The notes under the pieces: generated by a model | Database searches by the model: none | What the model was told of the DNA's origin: nothing | What the model saw: only the letters and a program-made list of their open reading frames with translations | Source: Numida meleagris | Lineage: Eukaryota; Chordata; Aves; Galliformes; Numididae | Assembly: GCF_002078875.1 (NCBI RefSeq) | Contig: NC_034412.1 | Span: forward strand, 7,268,818 to 7,332,817 | Direction of reading: 5' to 3' | Length of the DNA: 64,000 nt | Translations under genes and position numbers: made by a program | Shown here: positions 38,850-50,249 of the stretch, in pieces | Numbering within the stretch: position 1 is the first letter of the stretch | Layout of the letters: every line of letters begins with the position of its first letter

Positions 38850-41800
38850 GTAAAACATACATCATTTGACAGCTGCTTGTGCATGGAGAAAACCATAGAT
38901 GATTAACGGTTTCCTGTCTTTTCTTGCTACTGATCTTCTTTGCTTATGACAGATGAGACTCAGATGCTTTTTTTTAAGAGGGAGAGAGAGAAAGGGAGGA
39001 TATTTAAACTTGTTCTCACCTAAGTCTTTTATGTTATCCTAAGGACCTTATTTGTAGTAGAGATTTTTTTTCTGTATTTCAGCTCTCCTAAAATGATCGG
39101 ATCTGTCATTCAGCTTTAAAAGGGAATGTATATTCTTCCTCTCCTAGATTTTTTTTCCCCAAGGGGTATAATGCTAATTTTACTTATTCAGAAATTAAAA
39201 TAGCAAACAGTTTATATGAGGTGTTGATAATTACCTATATTACTGTAACGCTGTGACAGATGTTGGCAAAAAGAAGCAGAGAATGCCTACAGCTGTGCAC
39301 TCCATGACATCCAGTTTGTACTCAGACAGAAGGCTAACAGATGTTCTGAACTGTCACTTTGCCTAAATGTTTTTAAAGTCTAAGGACCTGCTTTATAATT
39401 CACTGGGGCCTCATTTGGTTTCACAGAGGTCCTCAGAATTCCCATCTGTGACAATTAATGTCGAAGACTTTTATAAATCAACCCTTGTCCTTATTAGCCC
39501 TCTGCAAATAGATATTGTGTATCTGTATACTCCCGAGACTTCTAGTTTTTGTGACCTCGTTATTAATTTCTACTACTTGTATATAATATAATTCATGTTT
39601 CAAGCAGAAAGAGAAATGGATTACATGAATGCAGCTTGAGCATCAAAGATCACCCACGTACATTTGACTGACCTCAGAGTACCTATGTTAAAACATTCTC
39701 TGTTGCATCCCCAATGCTACGGTCATTTCTGAGGTGACTTGAAAATGCTGACATCTTCAAACTACCTACTCTGTTTCCCAAAGGAAAATATGAATCTTGG
39801 TGGTATGAAAAGGTAGCACTTAAGCAGATATATTCTGCTGCTGGAGATATTTCTGTTCCTGGAGAATGTTCTTATTCAAAAATAGTGAAATCACTTAAAG
39901 GAGACTTTAAAATAATTCCAGCTTTGTGTATTATTTCAAAATGGAGTTGTTATGAGAGTGACATATATGTAGTGTGTGCATGTAGAAAATAGGAGATTTG
40001 AAATAGTCTTTGGGCTCTAGGCTCCACCCAAATTTTCCAGCATACCTTTAGATAAGCAAAAAATGTCTCCAGCATAAAGCAACTTAATACTTTATTGATA
40101 GTTGCCGTTTCTTTTTAAAAGCTGGGTTCCTGTTGTACAGCAATTTAATAGTTTAAACACTGCGCTGCCATAATCAGTGTTTGGCCTCTTCTGTTCCCCA
40201 ATCCTGTATGGAAGCAGAACTCCAAATTGTACATCTTTCTGGGTTTGTTTCTAAATTACTCCCCACACTTAATTACGAGGATGAGAGGGATGCCTTATTC
40301 CTCTTTGTTATAGGCTAAGCTCTCAGTAATCCCAAACAAAAGAGCCAGTTCTGGAAGATATAGGATTTGCTAGCAGGATTATGGTCTCATAGATAATGAT
40401 GTGCAGTCAGCAGAAGCGAAGCTTTATTTTAATTCAAATAAGCTAGTAAACAAACCACTGACAAGTCTGCTGGTGAGAGTAACTGGCTTCTGTTGCCACA
40501 TTGGCAGCTAAATTATAGAAAATCTATTATACCCTGTTCACCATATGTTTAATTTAATACAGATACAAATTAAACTATCCACAGTGCCTATTAAAATAAC
40601 AATACATATTTTTTAAATATATGAATGTTTTAAGATACATTCCCCTGACCTTAAGAAGGGCAACGCTGATTTGGGAGACTACAGCAAAACACATGCTGTA
40701 GTCAACAGATTCTCTTCAACAACAACAACAGCAATTTGAAAACCCCTGAATATTAATAGTACAGTTTTGTAAAAGATAATGAGGTTAATTGGGGTGTTTT
40801 ACCTTCTAAGCATCTGCTCTTCCGTGTTTCCCTCCCCCTAGGTTCCTGGACATGGATTTGATAGAAGTGGCTGGTATCTAATCTGTTGTACACTTTTTAA
40901 TTCCGTGCCAGATGCAGTATGAGTTGTTTGCCCTTTTCCTGCTGCAAATAGATATCCCTCATTTCTGTGAATCCTCATTTGTTAACATTCTCCCAAATAG
41001 CCCTCAGCTGGATTTTTGTCCTGTCAGGAGCTGCTACTCTGTACCACTGGCAGAGGATTTCAAGTTGTGTGGAGGGATTCACACTCATTGCCCACATTCA
41101 GAGCAAAAAATGTTGAGCACAGTGTGTTTGGTCCACCTTGGATCCTTATTGCTGTCCTGGGTCCTGTGATGGCTGCAGTGAGAGTCTCTAAGTCTGGGTG
41201 ATTCCACATATACTGAACATACCTCCTAAAGTCACTGAGTCTCCAAGTCACTGCTCATAGAAGGCTATGGGGTTAAAGTTCAGCAGCTGTCACTGCGGTG
41301 AAGTGGTGACGATGAGGGACTACCTGAAACCGTGCAGAAACCAGAGAAAAAAAATAACCTCTCCAAATTCATGTTGCAGCTGAAGTGAGTGATGACAGAC
41401 AAAGTGCCAGGCAGCGCGGTGCCAGGGAACTGTTCTCTGGATGTTGCAGGAAGCCCTCTGCCAAGGTTGGCTCTGTCCCTTCCTAGTCCCAGGCTGCTGA
41501 CAGCAGCAGTGAGCGTGTAATGGGACAGGAGTTCTGAGAAATGACCTGACGTGGTTTGAGGATTGCCACCTTACTCACAGCAATATGATCAGAATTCAGC
41601 ATTCAGAATGATCTCTTATCACTTAGGATGTAAGAACACATGCATACCCCATAGACGTGGGTGGCAGTGCATGTGCAGAAAGGGGACTCAGTCCTCTGGA
41701 TGCCAGGTATCGTGCTGTGCATATGTAGACTTTGTAACTGTCACAGAACGTGTAGCATATGTATGGGTATGTGAAGTACATGCCTACGGTATGCATAAAT

Positions 41801-42400
41801 ACACACATTGACTATCTAAGCTGCTTTAAATTACTGCTGTTATTTGCCAAAGTATTTTCACAATCAATATATTTGTGATACATTGACATAACGTGCACAG
41901 GAACATATCTTATTGCAAACAAGTCTAACTTCCTTGATGAATTCATCTTCAGAATGTGAAAGGAGTCCAACTCCAGAGAAAGTTGCCATCTAAAGGATTG
42001 AATAAAGGAAGGCGTCGAGTCTGTGAGATATGTGGGCAAGATGCTTCCAGAATATTTCCCGGGAGAAATGCATCCTTTGCTCCGTGCTCATCTTTCAGTA
42101 AAGGCGTGTTTGGCACTGCAGCTATCCGTAGCAGTTGGCAGCAGAAATATTGCAGTAAATGTTGAGATAATGCACGAACAATTTCAGATCTCTTAGAGCA
42201 GTCACGGGGAGAAAAAAAATTGAAATGTCTCCGGTTTTAGGAGGCACATCTGAAGCTCACATGTACATTTCTGTACAGCGAAGGGCCTGCCTGCCCTGCG
42301 AACCTGCAGCTCCTCAGGAAACTGCGTGTTCTTTGCTTACATTTAAGTGGGGTTTTTACTATCGTATCCCAGGACAAATGTTTCGCATTGCAAAAGAACA
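38850..42400. other. AT-rich gene-free DNA up to composition change
   Basis: A short AAC repeat lies near 40717-40731 and a homeodomain-word-rich AT stretch at 40500-40640. No gene. Composition becomes GC- and CpG-rich from about 42400. Confidence 0.65.
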
Positions 42401-42599
42401 TTTCGCAAATGTTCTTTTAACACCGTGAGGTGGTGGGAAGCTTTTCTAGCTTTTCCAAGGACCCTGTGTCCGTGCGACGGGTGTGAATTCTGGTGAGCTG
42501 CCCGCACGCTTTGGGGATAGAAAAGCCCGAACGTGCTTTAATTGAAAGCGGGCTGCTAAGAACTTATGGAAACGATCGCACGGGAGAACTTTCCCTGGT

Positions 42600-43010
42600 G
42601 AAAAAAGGGAAATGCAGTGAAAGGACCCGCGAGTGAGCGGCCCCGCGGCCCGGGGTTCTTTCGGCCACCTCCGTCCCCGTCCTTCGGGGCGTGGGGAGCA
42701 GCGCAGCAGCTCCGCTCCGGGGGCGGCCGCGGGACGGCCGTGTCCCCGCTGCGAGCGTCCCGAGCCGAGCCCACGGCGCGGAGAGCGGAGCGCGTCCATG
42801 TGCCCCGGGAGCGCGCAGCCTGCGGCCGGGCAGCGGGCAGAGCGCCTGGGGCCGAGGTGTTCCTTCGCGCGGGGCCCTGCTTGCCCCGGGCAGGGCTTCC
42901 CGACTTCGGGAGTTGTTTGCTCCCCGCGTCGGGCGTCCTGCGCTCAGCCCCTCTAAGGCAGAGCGCCTCCGGGCAGCTCCTCGCTGCTCGGGTATCCGGT
43001 ACGAGATACG
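42600..43010. other. CpG island at the domain edge
   Basis: The first strongly GC- and CpG-rich block after 42 kb of AT-rich sequence. Overlapping long open frames in all frames are a by-product of the composition. A non-coding promoter could lie here, but no splice or poly(A) evidence is visible. Confidence 0.75.
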
Positions 43011-43889
43011 ATCTATTGCGTAAATGTGGAGTTATCTGCTATTTCATCTGTACTGCCAGATGCAGGTGTTTTATTCTGTTTTGTTTTCCCGAGTCTTAAA
43101 TGAATTGTGAAAGCCAAAATCTGGCGCATCGTACCACTCTATGGTTCTACGACATTCAGTTTCCCATCCCGAGGGAGCGGTGTCAGGACACAGCTTACGC
43201 GTATCGGTGCCTTGCGGGGCGAGAGAGGCGTGTTGCGATGTGAGTTTCCCTCAGAGCCCTTCCAACCCGTGGTCCACGCGTTTTCCTTCTTTTTTTCTCC
43301 TTAATTATTCCCCCTCCCCGAGAAAGTGTCGCACGTTGATCCCGCGCATCAGAAAGTTGCAGCCGCCCGGTCCCACGCACTGATGATTTCGTTTCCGGCT
43401 ATCAGCAAAATGAGCTTTAAGCCAATTTCGTGCTTCGGGCTAAAGAGAGGGATTCGTATTTCCCTCCTCGGTGCGTGGCATTCCCGGAATCTCTTTGTCA
43501 GCCTGCTGTAGGACGCTGCTGTAATTTGCTTGGAAACTCTCTCCAAGAGCTGTATACAGCTGTTAAGAACGACGTACAATTTCTGAGCCATCGGGTTGCT
43601 TTGTCTGAGGGGAAAAAAAATCATCTTTTCTCGCTAAGTCCGTATTAAACTGCTCAGAGCCTGGTTCCCATTTAACCCAAAGCACCTTTGTAGGTAGCGA
43701 AACGCGCCTTCCCTACTAATCCCTTTCCTTCACCGCTGTGAGTAACAAAATACCCCTTCTATAGAAGCGGCACTTTCTTCCCTAATGTTGCCCAGTGTTT
43801 AGGAGAGCGCTCGCACGATTTCCCCAACTTTGGCACGTTTGGATTCTTATGCCACTGATATCTTTTTCCTTCGTGCTTAGAGGAGGAAC

Positions 43890-44150
43890 GATAGGAGGTC
43901 TCCTGAGTGCGCTCCGCCGCCCTCTCGGCGTTAAGCCCGGGCAGAGGAGTGCCCCCGTCCGCTGGCAACGGGGCCTGGGGGGCCGGGGTGCGGCACGGGG
44001 AGGCCGGAGGGGCCCGAGGCCGAGCGGAGGGGCCGGGCGGGGAGCGGAGGGAACGCGGCCACCGCCCCGGGGCCGCTCGGAGCCGCCTCGGCGCCGCTTC
44101 CCGCTCCCTCCCCGCTCGGCTGGGGCGAGCCGGCGCGAAGATGTTTATCC
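43890..44150. other. CpG island
   Basis: GC-rich and CpG-dense block with GGGGCCGAGCGGAGGGGCCG-type words. No coding evidence; part of the alternating island pattern upstream of SOX2. Confidence 0.75.
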
Positions 44151-44159
44151 TGAGATAGA

Positions 44160-44540
44160 AAATGGGTTGTTGAAAAACAAGCTATGCGCAAATAGTTTAA
44201 TTTTCCGTTTTGATGCTTATCTTTGTCTCCCGAATTTCATCGGAGAGGCCTTAATTGGCGTGTGGGTAATAGTTCCTAAATAATCCCTTATTAGATGACT
44301 TCAGACGAGTTGGGAACCAATAACGTCTTAGTCCCAAAAGTGAAAGTAGAATCGGAAGGCGCGGGTCAGTTTTTGTCAAAGGGCTCATTTGGGCATCTTT
44401 GCGTCTGGTGAAAAAGCTAATTAAAGAATGTTTGAAGGTTAAAGTCATTATTCCGTGCTGTTGTCGTGCTACAAGTGAGCCGAGTTTTGTGAAAACACAA
44501 AGGGCAGAAGTCACAGAGGTGGATTACTGTCAGTCCCGGC
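44160..44540. promoter_or_regulatory. Candidate enhancer about 11 kb upstream
   Basis: An AT-rich block between CpG islands with CTATGCGCAAATAG (POU-like), GCCTTAATTGGCG, CCTAAATAATCCC, GTTTTTGTCAAAGGGC (SOX/TCF-like) and AAAGCTAATTAAAGAATG. No repeats or coding potential. Regulatory role inferred. Confidence 0.4.
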
Positions 44541-44689
44541 TACAGAGGCACAGAGCACTGTGGCATTAATTCCTATAGAAAGGTAGACAAACACAGGCAC
44601 TGCCTAACAACTTTCCCGCAGAGCCCCATTGTCTAAGCACTTTCTTTGGCTTCGGGGCTCTCCTCTGCTCGCTACAGTCTCAACCAGAT

Positions 44690-45215
44690 TGGGAAGTGGG
44701 CAGCGGGCAGCGCTTCGGGCGCGCTATTCTGGACCCGGCAAAGCATTTCCCAGCTGCGCTTCTCTCTGGTTCCGTGCTATCCATTTTTCCCTCGGAGCGG
44801 TGCTCGTGTATTCATTACCCGGCAGAAAGTTGGCGGGGCACGAGAACTCCGCGGCAGCGCGGGGCACCGCGGGCGCTCGCTGCCCCCACCCGCACGGCGC
44901 GCCCCGGGGCTGCGGCTCGGCCGCTGCGGAGGGGTCGGTGCCGATCCCGCCGTGCAGCGACGAGCGGAGGACCGACGGAACGAGGTCGGCCCCGTTCCCA
45001 CGCCGGGGGCTGCTCCCGGGGTCCGCGTTCGTGCGTGGGGACGGCGGATCGCCAAACAACGCGCAAAGATGCGCACACGCGCTGCTCAGCCCCGCTTCTC
45101 GCGGTTCCTCTGCCTCCTCCTCGGGGCTGCTGTGCACCGCTCGGCCCCAAAGTCCGGATCGGAGGGGCCGCCGCGGCTGCAGAGCTCCCCACATTCAGTG
45201 AAACAGATGTTTGGG
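44690..45215. other. CpG island
   Basis: CpG-dense sequence between two AT-rich candidate enhancers. Open frames of up to 267 codons overlap on both strands with Arg/Pro/Gly/Ala-rich translations, as expected of GC-rich non-coding DNA. Confidence 0.75.
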
Positions 45216-45219
45216 CTGA

Positions 45220-45580
45220 GTTGAAAATGGGGGGAGGCGGGGGGAACCCTGCAGCTGCAAGTCAAAGAAATATATTGATAAAATATTTCAGTAGTCGTAA
45301 ATACGCGGGGATCAGCTCGACCTCGCGAGGTCTTCATTTTAATTTTTTTTCCCCCTATATACAAAAATCTTTATCAAACCTCTATTCTATGGCTTCAATA
45401 AACAGAACCCATTACCTCACGGCAGCTTTTGTTGGCCTGTATACAAGCGAGAACAAAATGGTTATTCAGGAGAACGCTTTCGATTTTTATTGTGTGTAGT
45501 ATGCACAAAGAGCAGTGTTATTGTATTAAAAAGAACCATCTGTAGCAGAAACAATGGCATCAAATTATCTTTGAATACCC
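45220..45580. promoter_or_regulatory. Candidate enhancer with SOX-site cluster
   Basis: Four HMG-type motifs fall within 71 bases: TTATTGTG (45487-45494), ACAAAG (45505-45510), TTATTGTA (45518-45525) and AACAATGG (45550-45557). Upstream is a perfect 14-bp palindrome around CTCGCGAG (45319-45332). The block is AT-rich beside a CpG island. SOX autoregulation is an inference from motif clustering. Confidence 0.45.
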
Positions 45581-46129
45581 ACTGCAAAAATATAAAGCTT
45601 TTTTATTATTCTTCTGCTGTACGGTGGGGGACAGAGAAGTGACTTTTTTGTTGTTGCGGGTGCATTCTTATAACACACACAGAATCAGCCATTTGGATTT
45701 TTTAAGCCATAAACGATTTTTTCCCCTCTTGTTCCAGGGACCGCAGTTAAAAGCTAGGGCTAGGACTTGGAGGATGTGTAGGCAAACGGAAGGAGAGCCG
45801 GGGGAAGAAAAGCCGAAATGGATTCATTCTCCGTCCTGGCTGGAGGAGGAGAGGAGCGGGGACGTGCGGGCTGCCTGCAGCTGCCTCTGTCCGGTGAGAA
45901 GTGCTCAGAGCCCCGCGGCTGACTCGGGCTCAGGAGTCCGCGCGGACTTTCGCTCTAAGCTGCCAATCAAACCGCTAACTAGCCACCACCCTGCGCTGGC
46001 ACCGACATGTAAGTACTGCACCGCAACTTTGACATTCACAGTTTTCCCCCTTCCTCCCCCGTGACCTTTAAAACGAAGGAGAAATACCGCTGCCGCTTAG
46101 CACCCGCCGGTCCGAGCTCGACGGCGTTA

Positions 46130-46795
46130 CACTGAGGGACTCTTGCGCGGGTTTGGGTTTGCCTGCAACTGCGCGGCAGCCGCTTTGCGACCGGACTGCC
46201 GGGCAGGAGCGGAGCCTCCCGAGGCCGCCCCGCGCTGCCCGCCCCGCGCTGCCCGCCCCGCGCTGCCCGCCCCTACCCTCGCGCGCGCGGACCGAGGGGT
46301 CCCCGCGGGCCGCTCCGGGCTGGGGCCGCTATTTCGGCGGTACCCCGCGGGGTGAGCCGCAGAGCGGGGGCGGGTTCCGCTGCGGGGCGGCAGTCGTTTG
46401 AGTCACGCCGGCGCTGCGCCGTCCGGGAGGCGGCCGAGGCTCTCCGCGGGGGCTGGGGGCGGCCGCGCTGCGGGGGTTACCTGGGCGCGCAAGGGGCGCG
46501 CAGCAGCGCTGGCGCGGCGCCCGCGGAGCCTGCGCTTTGGCGCCCCCTGCCGGCGGCGAGGCGCGCAGCCAGCACCCTTCCGCCGCTCCCCTCCTGCGCG
46601 GCGGCTCCAGGGGCGCTCCCGGGGAATAGGGGGGAAGCTGGGGGGTCCGCGGCCGCACGGGGATCCCTGCAGAGCCGTGCGCTGGGAGAAGGGGTACAGC
46701 GGAGGGGAGACGCGGGGCGTCCCTGGGCAGAGCCCTCGCCGGGCGAAGAGGCCGTGCCCGGGGAAGTTGCGAGTCAATCAAGGCGTGTCACTGCC
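46130..46795. other. CpG island with tandem repeat
   Basis: The longest CpG island outside the gene. It includes the 14-bp tandem repeat at 46226 and many GCGCGC words. No protein family recognised in any frame. Confidence 0.8.
46226..46273. repeat. 14-bp GC-rich tandem repeat, 3.4 copies
   Basis: Three exact copies of CGCCCCGCGCTGCC at 46226-46239, 46240-46253 and 46254-46267, plus a partial fourth. It sits in a CpG island and contains SP1-like CGCCCC words. Confidence 0.9.
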
Positions 46796-46849
46796 TGCGC
46801 CTAACGCTGCCTCCCGAAGCACTGCAATTTGGGCTGGGAATGATCGATT

Positions 46850-47250
46850 TTGACATTTTGGCTCATTATAATGCCATTTAAAGGGAGGCTCTTTTTAGTT
46901 ACAGTTAGCAAAGTTAAGGTTGGGTTTTCCCCCTCTTTCCTGCCCCCCACCCCTCCCTCTGTTTTTTGGGGTAAGAATTTGGTAGATAAAGGTTAATCTT
47001 GGGCTGAATGATAGAGCTGTGATTGACAAGAGAAAAGGTGTTGAGGGCAGGTCGAGCTGTCTTATTTACAGCCCACTGCTTGCTATAGAGCCTTTGTTAG
47101 GACTGGAAAGCTAATTTAGTGCTGATCAAAAGCACCACGGAGTTAAAGGACTGGTAATGACTGCTAATTTCATTTCAGCCTCATACATCCCCAACCGCTG
47201 TAATTAAAGACGTGCTATTTAAATACAGGTGAAGAGTTTTTGTAGCAGGG
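46850..47250. promoter_or_regulatory. Candidate conserved enhancer about 8 kb upstream
   Basis: An AT-rich block after a strong CpG island. It contains AATGATCGATTTTGAC, a SOX/TCF-type CCTTTGTT (47091-47098), GCTGATCAAAAGC (TCF/LEF-like), GACTGGTAATGACTGC and GCTGTAATTAAAGACG. The motif density and lack of repeats resemble a developmental enhancer. Confidence 0.45.
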
Positions 47251-47622
47251 GGAAAGTGGGCAGCCGGGTACCATTTTATTTCTGCTTAATGTGGTCAGAG
47301 AGCACCGTGTGCCGCGAGGCAAGCGCTGCTTTGTGCGGCCCCGAGGGGACAGCCCCGACCCACCGGGTTACGTGGGTTTAATTCCTCCCATGCAACGGCA
47401 TCGGGAGCGCCGGGAGAGACGAGACGGAGGGTATGTGTCAGCCGTTAAGTGCCTCAGCGGAAGCTCGGGTCCTCGTATTATGATTATTTTTAATTAAATT
47501 ATTTTCCCACTCCACGGCCAGCTCCGAAACGATGTAATTTCACAACTGATGTAACAGTTTCTTTCTGAGACACATCAAAGGATAAAAGCTCTACGCTTTC
47601 GTGGTTGGTTAAAATTGATACC

Positions 47623-47627
47623 AAAAA

Positions 47628-47670
<43 letters not shown>

Positions 47671-47682
47671 AGAGAGAGAGAA
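47623..47682. repeat. (A)14 and (GA)n microsatellite
   Basis: Fourteen A followed by about 20 GA units with one AA interruption. It lies at the edge of a CpG-rich block starting near 47720. Confidence 0.95.
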
Positions 47683-47719
47683 TTTAGCCTTTAATCTCTT
47701 TTATCTGCTGAGCCTGAAG

Positions 47720-48280
47720 ATCCGCACTCGACCCTGCTCCGCTCCGGGCTCTCCCCCTCTTCCGGGGCCGCGCCGGGCGGGAGGCGGCGCTGAGCGCGGG
47801 TTGCGGCGCCCCCTGTCGGCAGCGCCCGGAGCCGCCCGCGGGGACGTGGTGGTGGAACGGCGGCTCGGCGGGAGCGGCGAGCGGGCCGCGGAGCGGAGCC
47901 CCCGGGGCCGGCGGGTGTTGGGTGTGAGCGTGGGGAGGTGGGGATGGGCAGAGTGTGAGAGAGCCCAGAAATCAGGGGAAGGGAAGGCGCCTTCAGCTTG
48001 AGCTCTATGGACGCACAAACATTACACACAATGCCACCGACGTACGTGTTGAGCAGTGCTGCCGAAAGCCCCGTCCCTGTAGGACTGTCCGCGTAAGCCG
48101 CTGTCGCCCAGCCAGTGTGATGCTGCGGAACCGCGCCGACAGCACGCGCTCTGCGCGCCGCGTTAGTGCGTGGCACTGGGCAAACCCGGGGGTGACTTTT
48201 CCCTCGTCCCCAGCTCCCGGTGCCGCTGCTGTCGGGACACTGCAGCCTACCGCGGGCTGGGGTTGTGATTTCCCCCCGAG
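47720..48280. other. CpG-rich block
   Basis: GC-rich, CpG-containing sequence with GCGCCCCCTGTCGGCAGCGCC near 47806-47826, a word resembling a CTCF core. No coding support. Frames on both strands stay open because of composition. Confidence 0.65.
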
Positions 48281-48289
48281 GCGCTGACA

Positions 48290-49860
48290 GGTGTTACTTG
48301 CGAGCAGAGCCCAGCGGTTCCGTTTCATTAAAGCAAAATGTTCGCAAATGGCATATTTGAAGGCGAAGCGATGAAGTCGTCTTCCTCCTCCCTTCCGAAA
48401 AAAAGAGCAAAATAACCCCCCCTCCCCCGATTCCTGAAAAGGAGAAGTGTTATCTTCAGTGAATGCGTGGAGTAGGGGTTTCTTCCTCTCTGTTGACAGA
48501 ATTAAAAGAAAACTGCGTGTTACAAAACCCTCAGCCAAAATATGCGAAGTGCCGCGTCGTCACAAACTTTTGGGTGAATTCGCCGCTTATTTTATAGGCA
48601 TCTTCGCGGTGTTTGCGAGGTGCGGTGACACTGAACGCGATTTGTGCGTCCTGCGTGCGGGGAGGAACGCTAATGGGAACCAAAAGATTGCTGCTAAATT
48701 GGGGTGATTGTGTACCTCCTGTTGGCAGCCTGGTTGAAAGTCATAACGCCGCAGTACATGATTCCTATGGCTGTGCGTCTCACAGTAAACTTTTCCCTTT
48801 AGGCATTATGTACGAATTGCGGTTTTTAAGGATCATTGTTTGTCGCGCGGAGTGTACGTGCTCCGTTCTCTCGGTTTGATCTCCACTTGAGACTCCCAAT
48901 ATGTCCCAAAATAAAGACATCGCATTTTCTATAAATAATAGCAAGAGCCCTGCGCAGATTTCTGCACAACGGAATTCCCAGATTTCCTTTACTGTTTCTT
49001 TCCTCGGCGCGCGTTGGGTATATATAACTCTGAAATTAAGCAAAAATACACATCTGTATGGATCTGTCAAGCCAGCTATAAACAGAGATATTATATGTCA
49101 ATTACCACAGGAAACGGAAAAAATACAGAGCGGTTGGTACACACGTTCTAACGTCAGGAGGCACTTTGCAAAAAACGCAGTGAGTCCTGCAGCAGTGTGA
49201 ATGATTAACCCGGACCCCGAACGGGGCTGCTGGGGTCCCCTGGAAACAGCAGTGCTGAGAGGGCTGTAAAGGGGCCGTAAAGTCCCCCCTCCGAGGGGCA
49301 GAAGTTGGCACAGAGAATCGAGGCTGTAACCAAAGCAGGAGCGCTTCCCGGGCTCGCTCGGTGCCAGCTGCGGGCCGGTCCTAAAGCGGCAGGGAGGCGG
49401 GGGTGGCACACACCTGGCGGTGGGGGGTGGGAGGCAGCTCCGTGCTTGTTCTCGTTCGTCCCCACTTGGAGGTAAAGTGCGGTTTTACTTTATGTATGTC
49501 TTTTGGAAGCAGTCTTTATGGATGTCCGTATTTCCTCCGGCTCTCGAGGAGCAGGAGAGGGGAGGAAATAAACCCTAAAAGCAACCGGAGTGCGGGGCAG
49601 ATTTGCTCGCTCTCCCTTTCCTTTCTCCTCCCCATCCTCAGGCACAGCTGCTGCAAGCCCGACCGGGACAGAGAGGTGCTGAGAGCAGTCCCGTTCCCCC
49701 GCTACGTCACACCCCAATCCAGCCTGGGGGGTTCGGGTCTTTTTGCGCCCTTTAGGTTTCTCTTGTTCACACACAGGCCTAAGCCCTGCGAGGGATGCCG
49801 GGGAGCAGCCGGGCTCCCTCCTGAAAAGGCTTTTTCAGGTCATCTTGGGGTGGAGGACAG
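48290..49860. other. Mixed-composition non-coding DNA
   Basis: Alternates between AT-rich words (GTTTCATTAAAGCAAAATG at 48318; ATAAAGACATCGCATTTTC near 48911; TATATATAACTC near 49020) and moderately CpG-rich sequence (49200-49420, 49640-49860). No gene recognised. Confidence 0.55.
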
Positions 49861-49869
49861 CGGATAGGC

Positions 49870-50240
49870 ACATGGGAAGCGCTGATGGCATTATTTATAG
49901 CACCATCTCTCTGCTCCGATTAAACGCCGTCTAAATATGAATTCACAATATAGACAGCTAGTCTATAATTTGAATTAAAATCCCCCCAACGAGCCCGTCA
50001 CTGGAGAATTCTGAAATCACAAGCCTAAGTTGTCACAATGAGCCCATGGTGTCAATAAACCATGGACGAGATGGAGAGATTGTCACTCCAGACCATAACA
50101 GTTCTGAAAGTGTCATTACCGTCTGTCCTGTCAATGAGCTCCAAATTAAGGACTATGAAGAACAGCGAGATAAAAGTCACCGCCTTGGCTCCATTATGGG
50201 CGATCGTGTCAGTGATCTGAGAGTCACTGGAAAGAGATTG
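49870..50240. promoter_or_regulatory. Candidate conserved enhancer about 5 kb upstream
   Basis: A repeat-free block with a sharp change of composition from flanking GC-rich DNA. It contains GCATTATTTATAGC, GATTAAACGCC, a perfect 7-bp inverted repeat TATAGAC/GTCTATA (49949-49967), GTTGTCACAATGAGC, two CCATGG words (about 50043 and 50061) and GGCTCCATTATGGGCG. One frame stays open (50046-50630), but codon content and flanks give no gene-like evidence. Read as regulatory. Confidence 0.5.
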
Positions 50241-50249
50241 CTTTTTTTC

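Noticed and set aside
44629..45499. Overlapping open frames of 156-267 codons on both strands
   Set aside because: They coincide with a CpG island, overlap in several frames, are Arg/Pro/Gly/Ala/Ser-rich and show no domain. Composition explains them.
46329..46853. Four open frames of 124-151 codons on both strands
   Set aside because: Same GC-rich island effect; no start context, domain or conserved ends.
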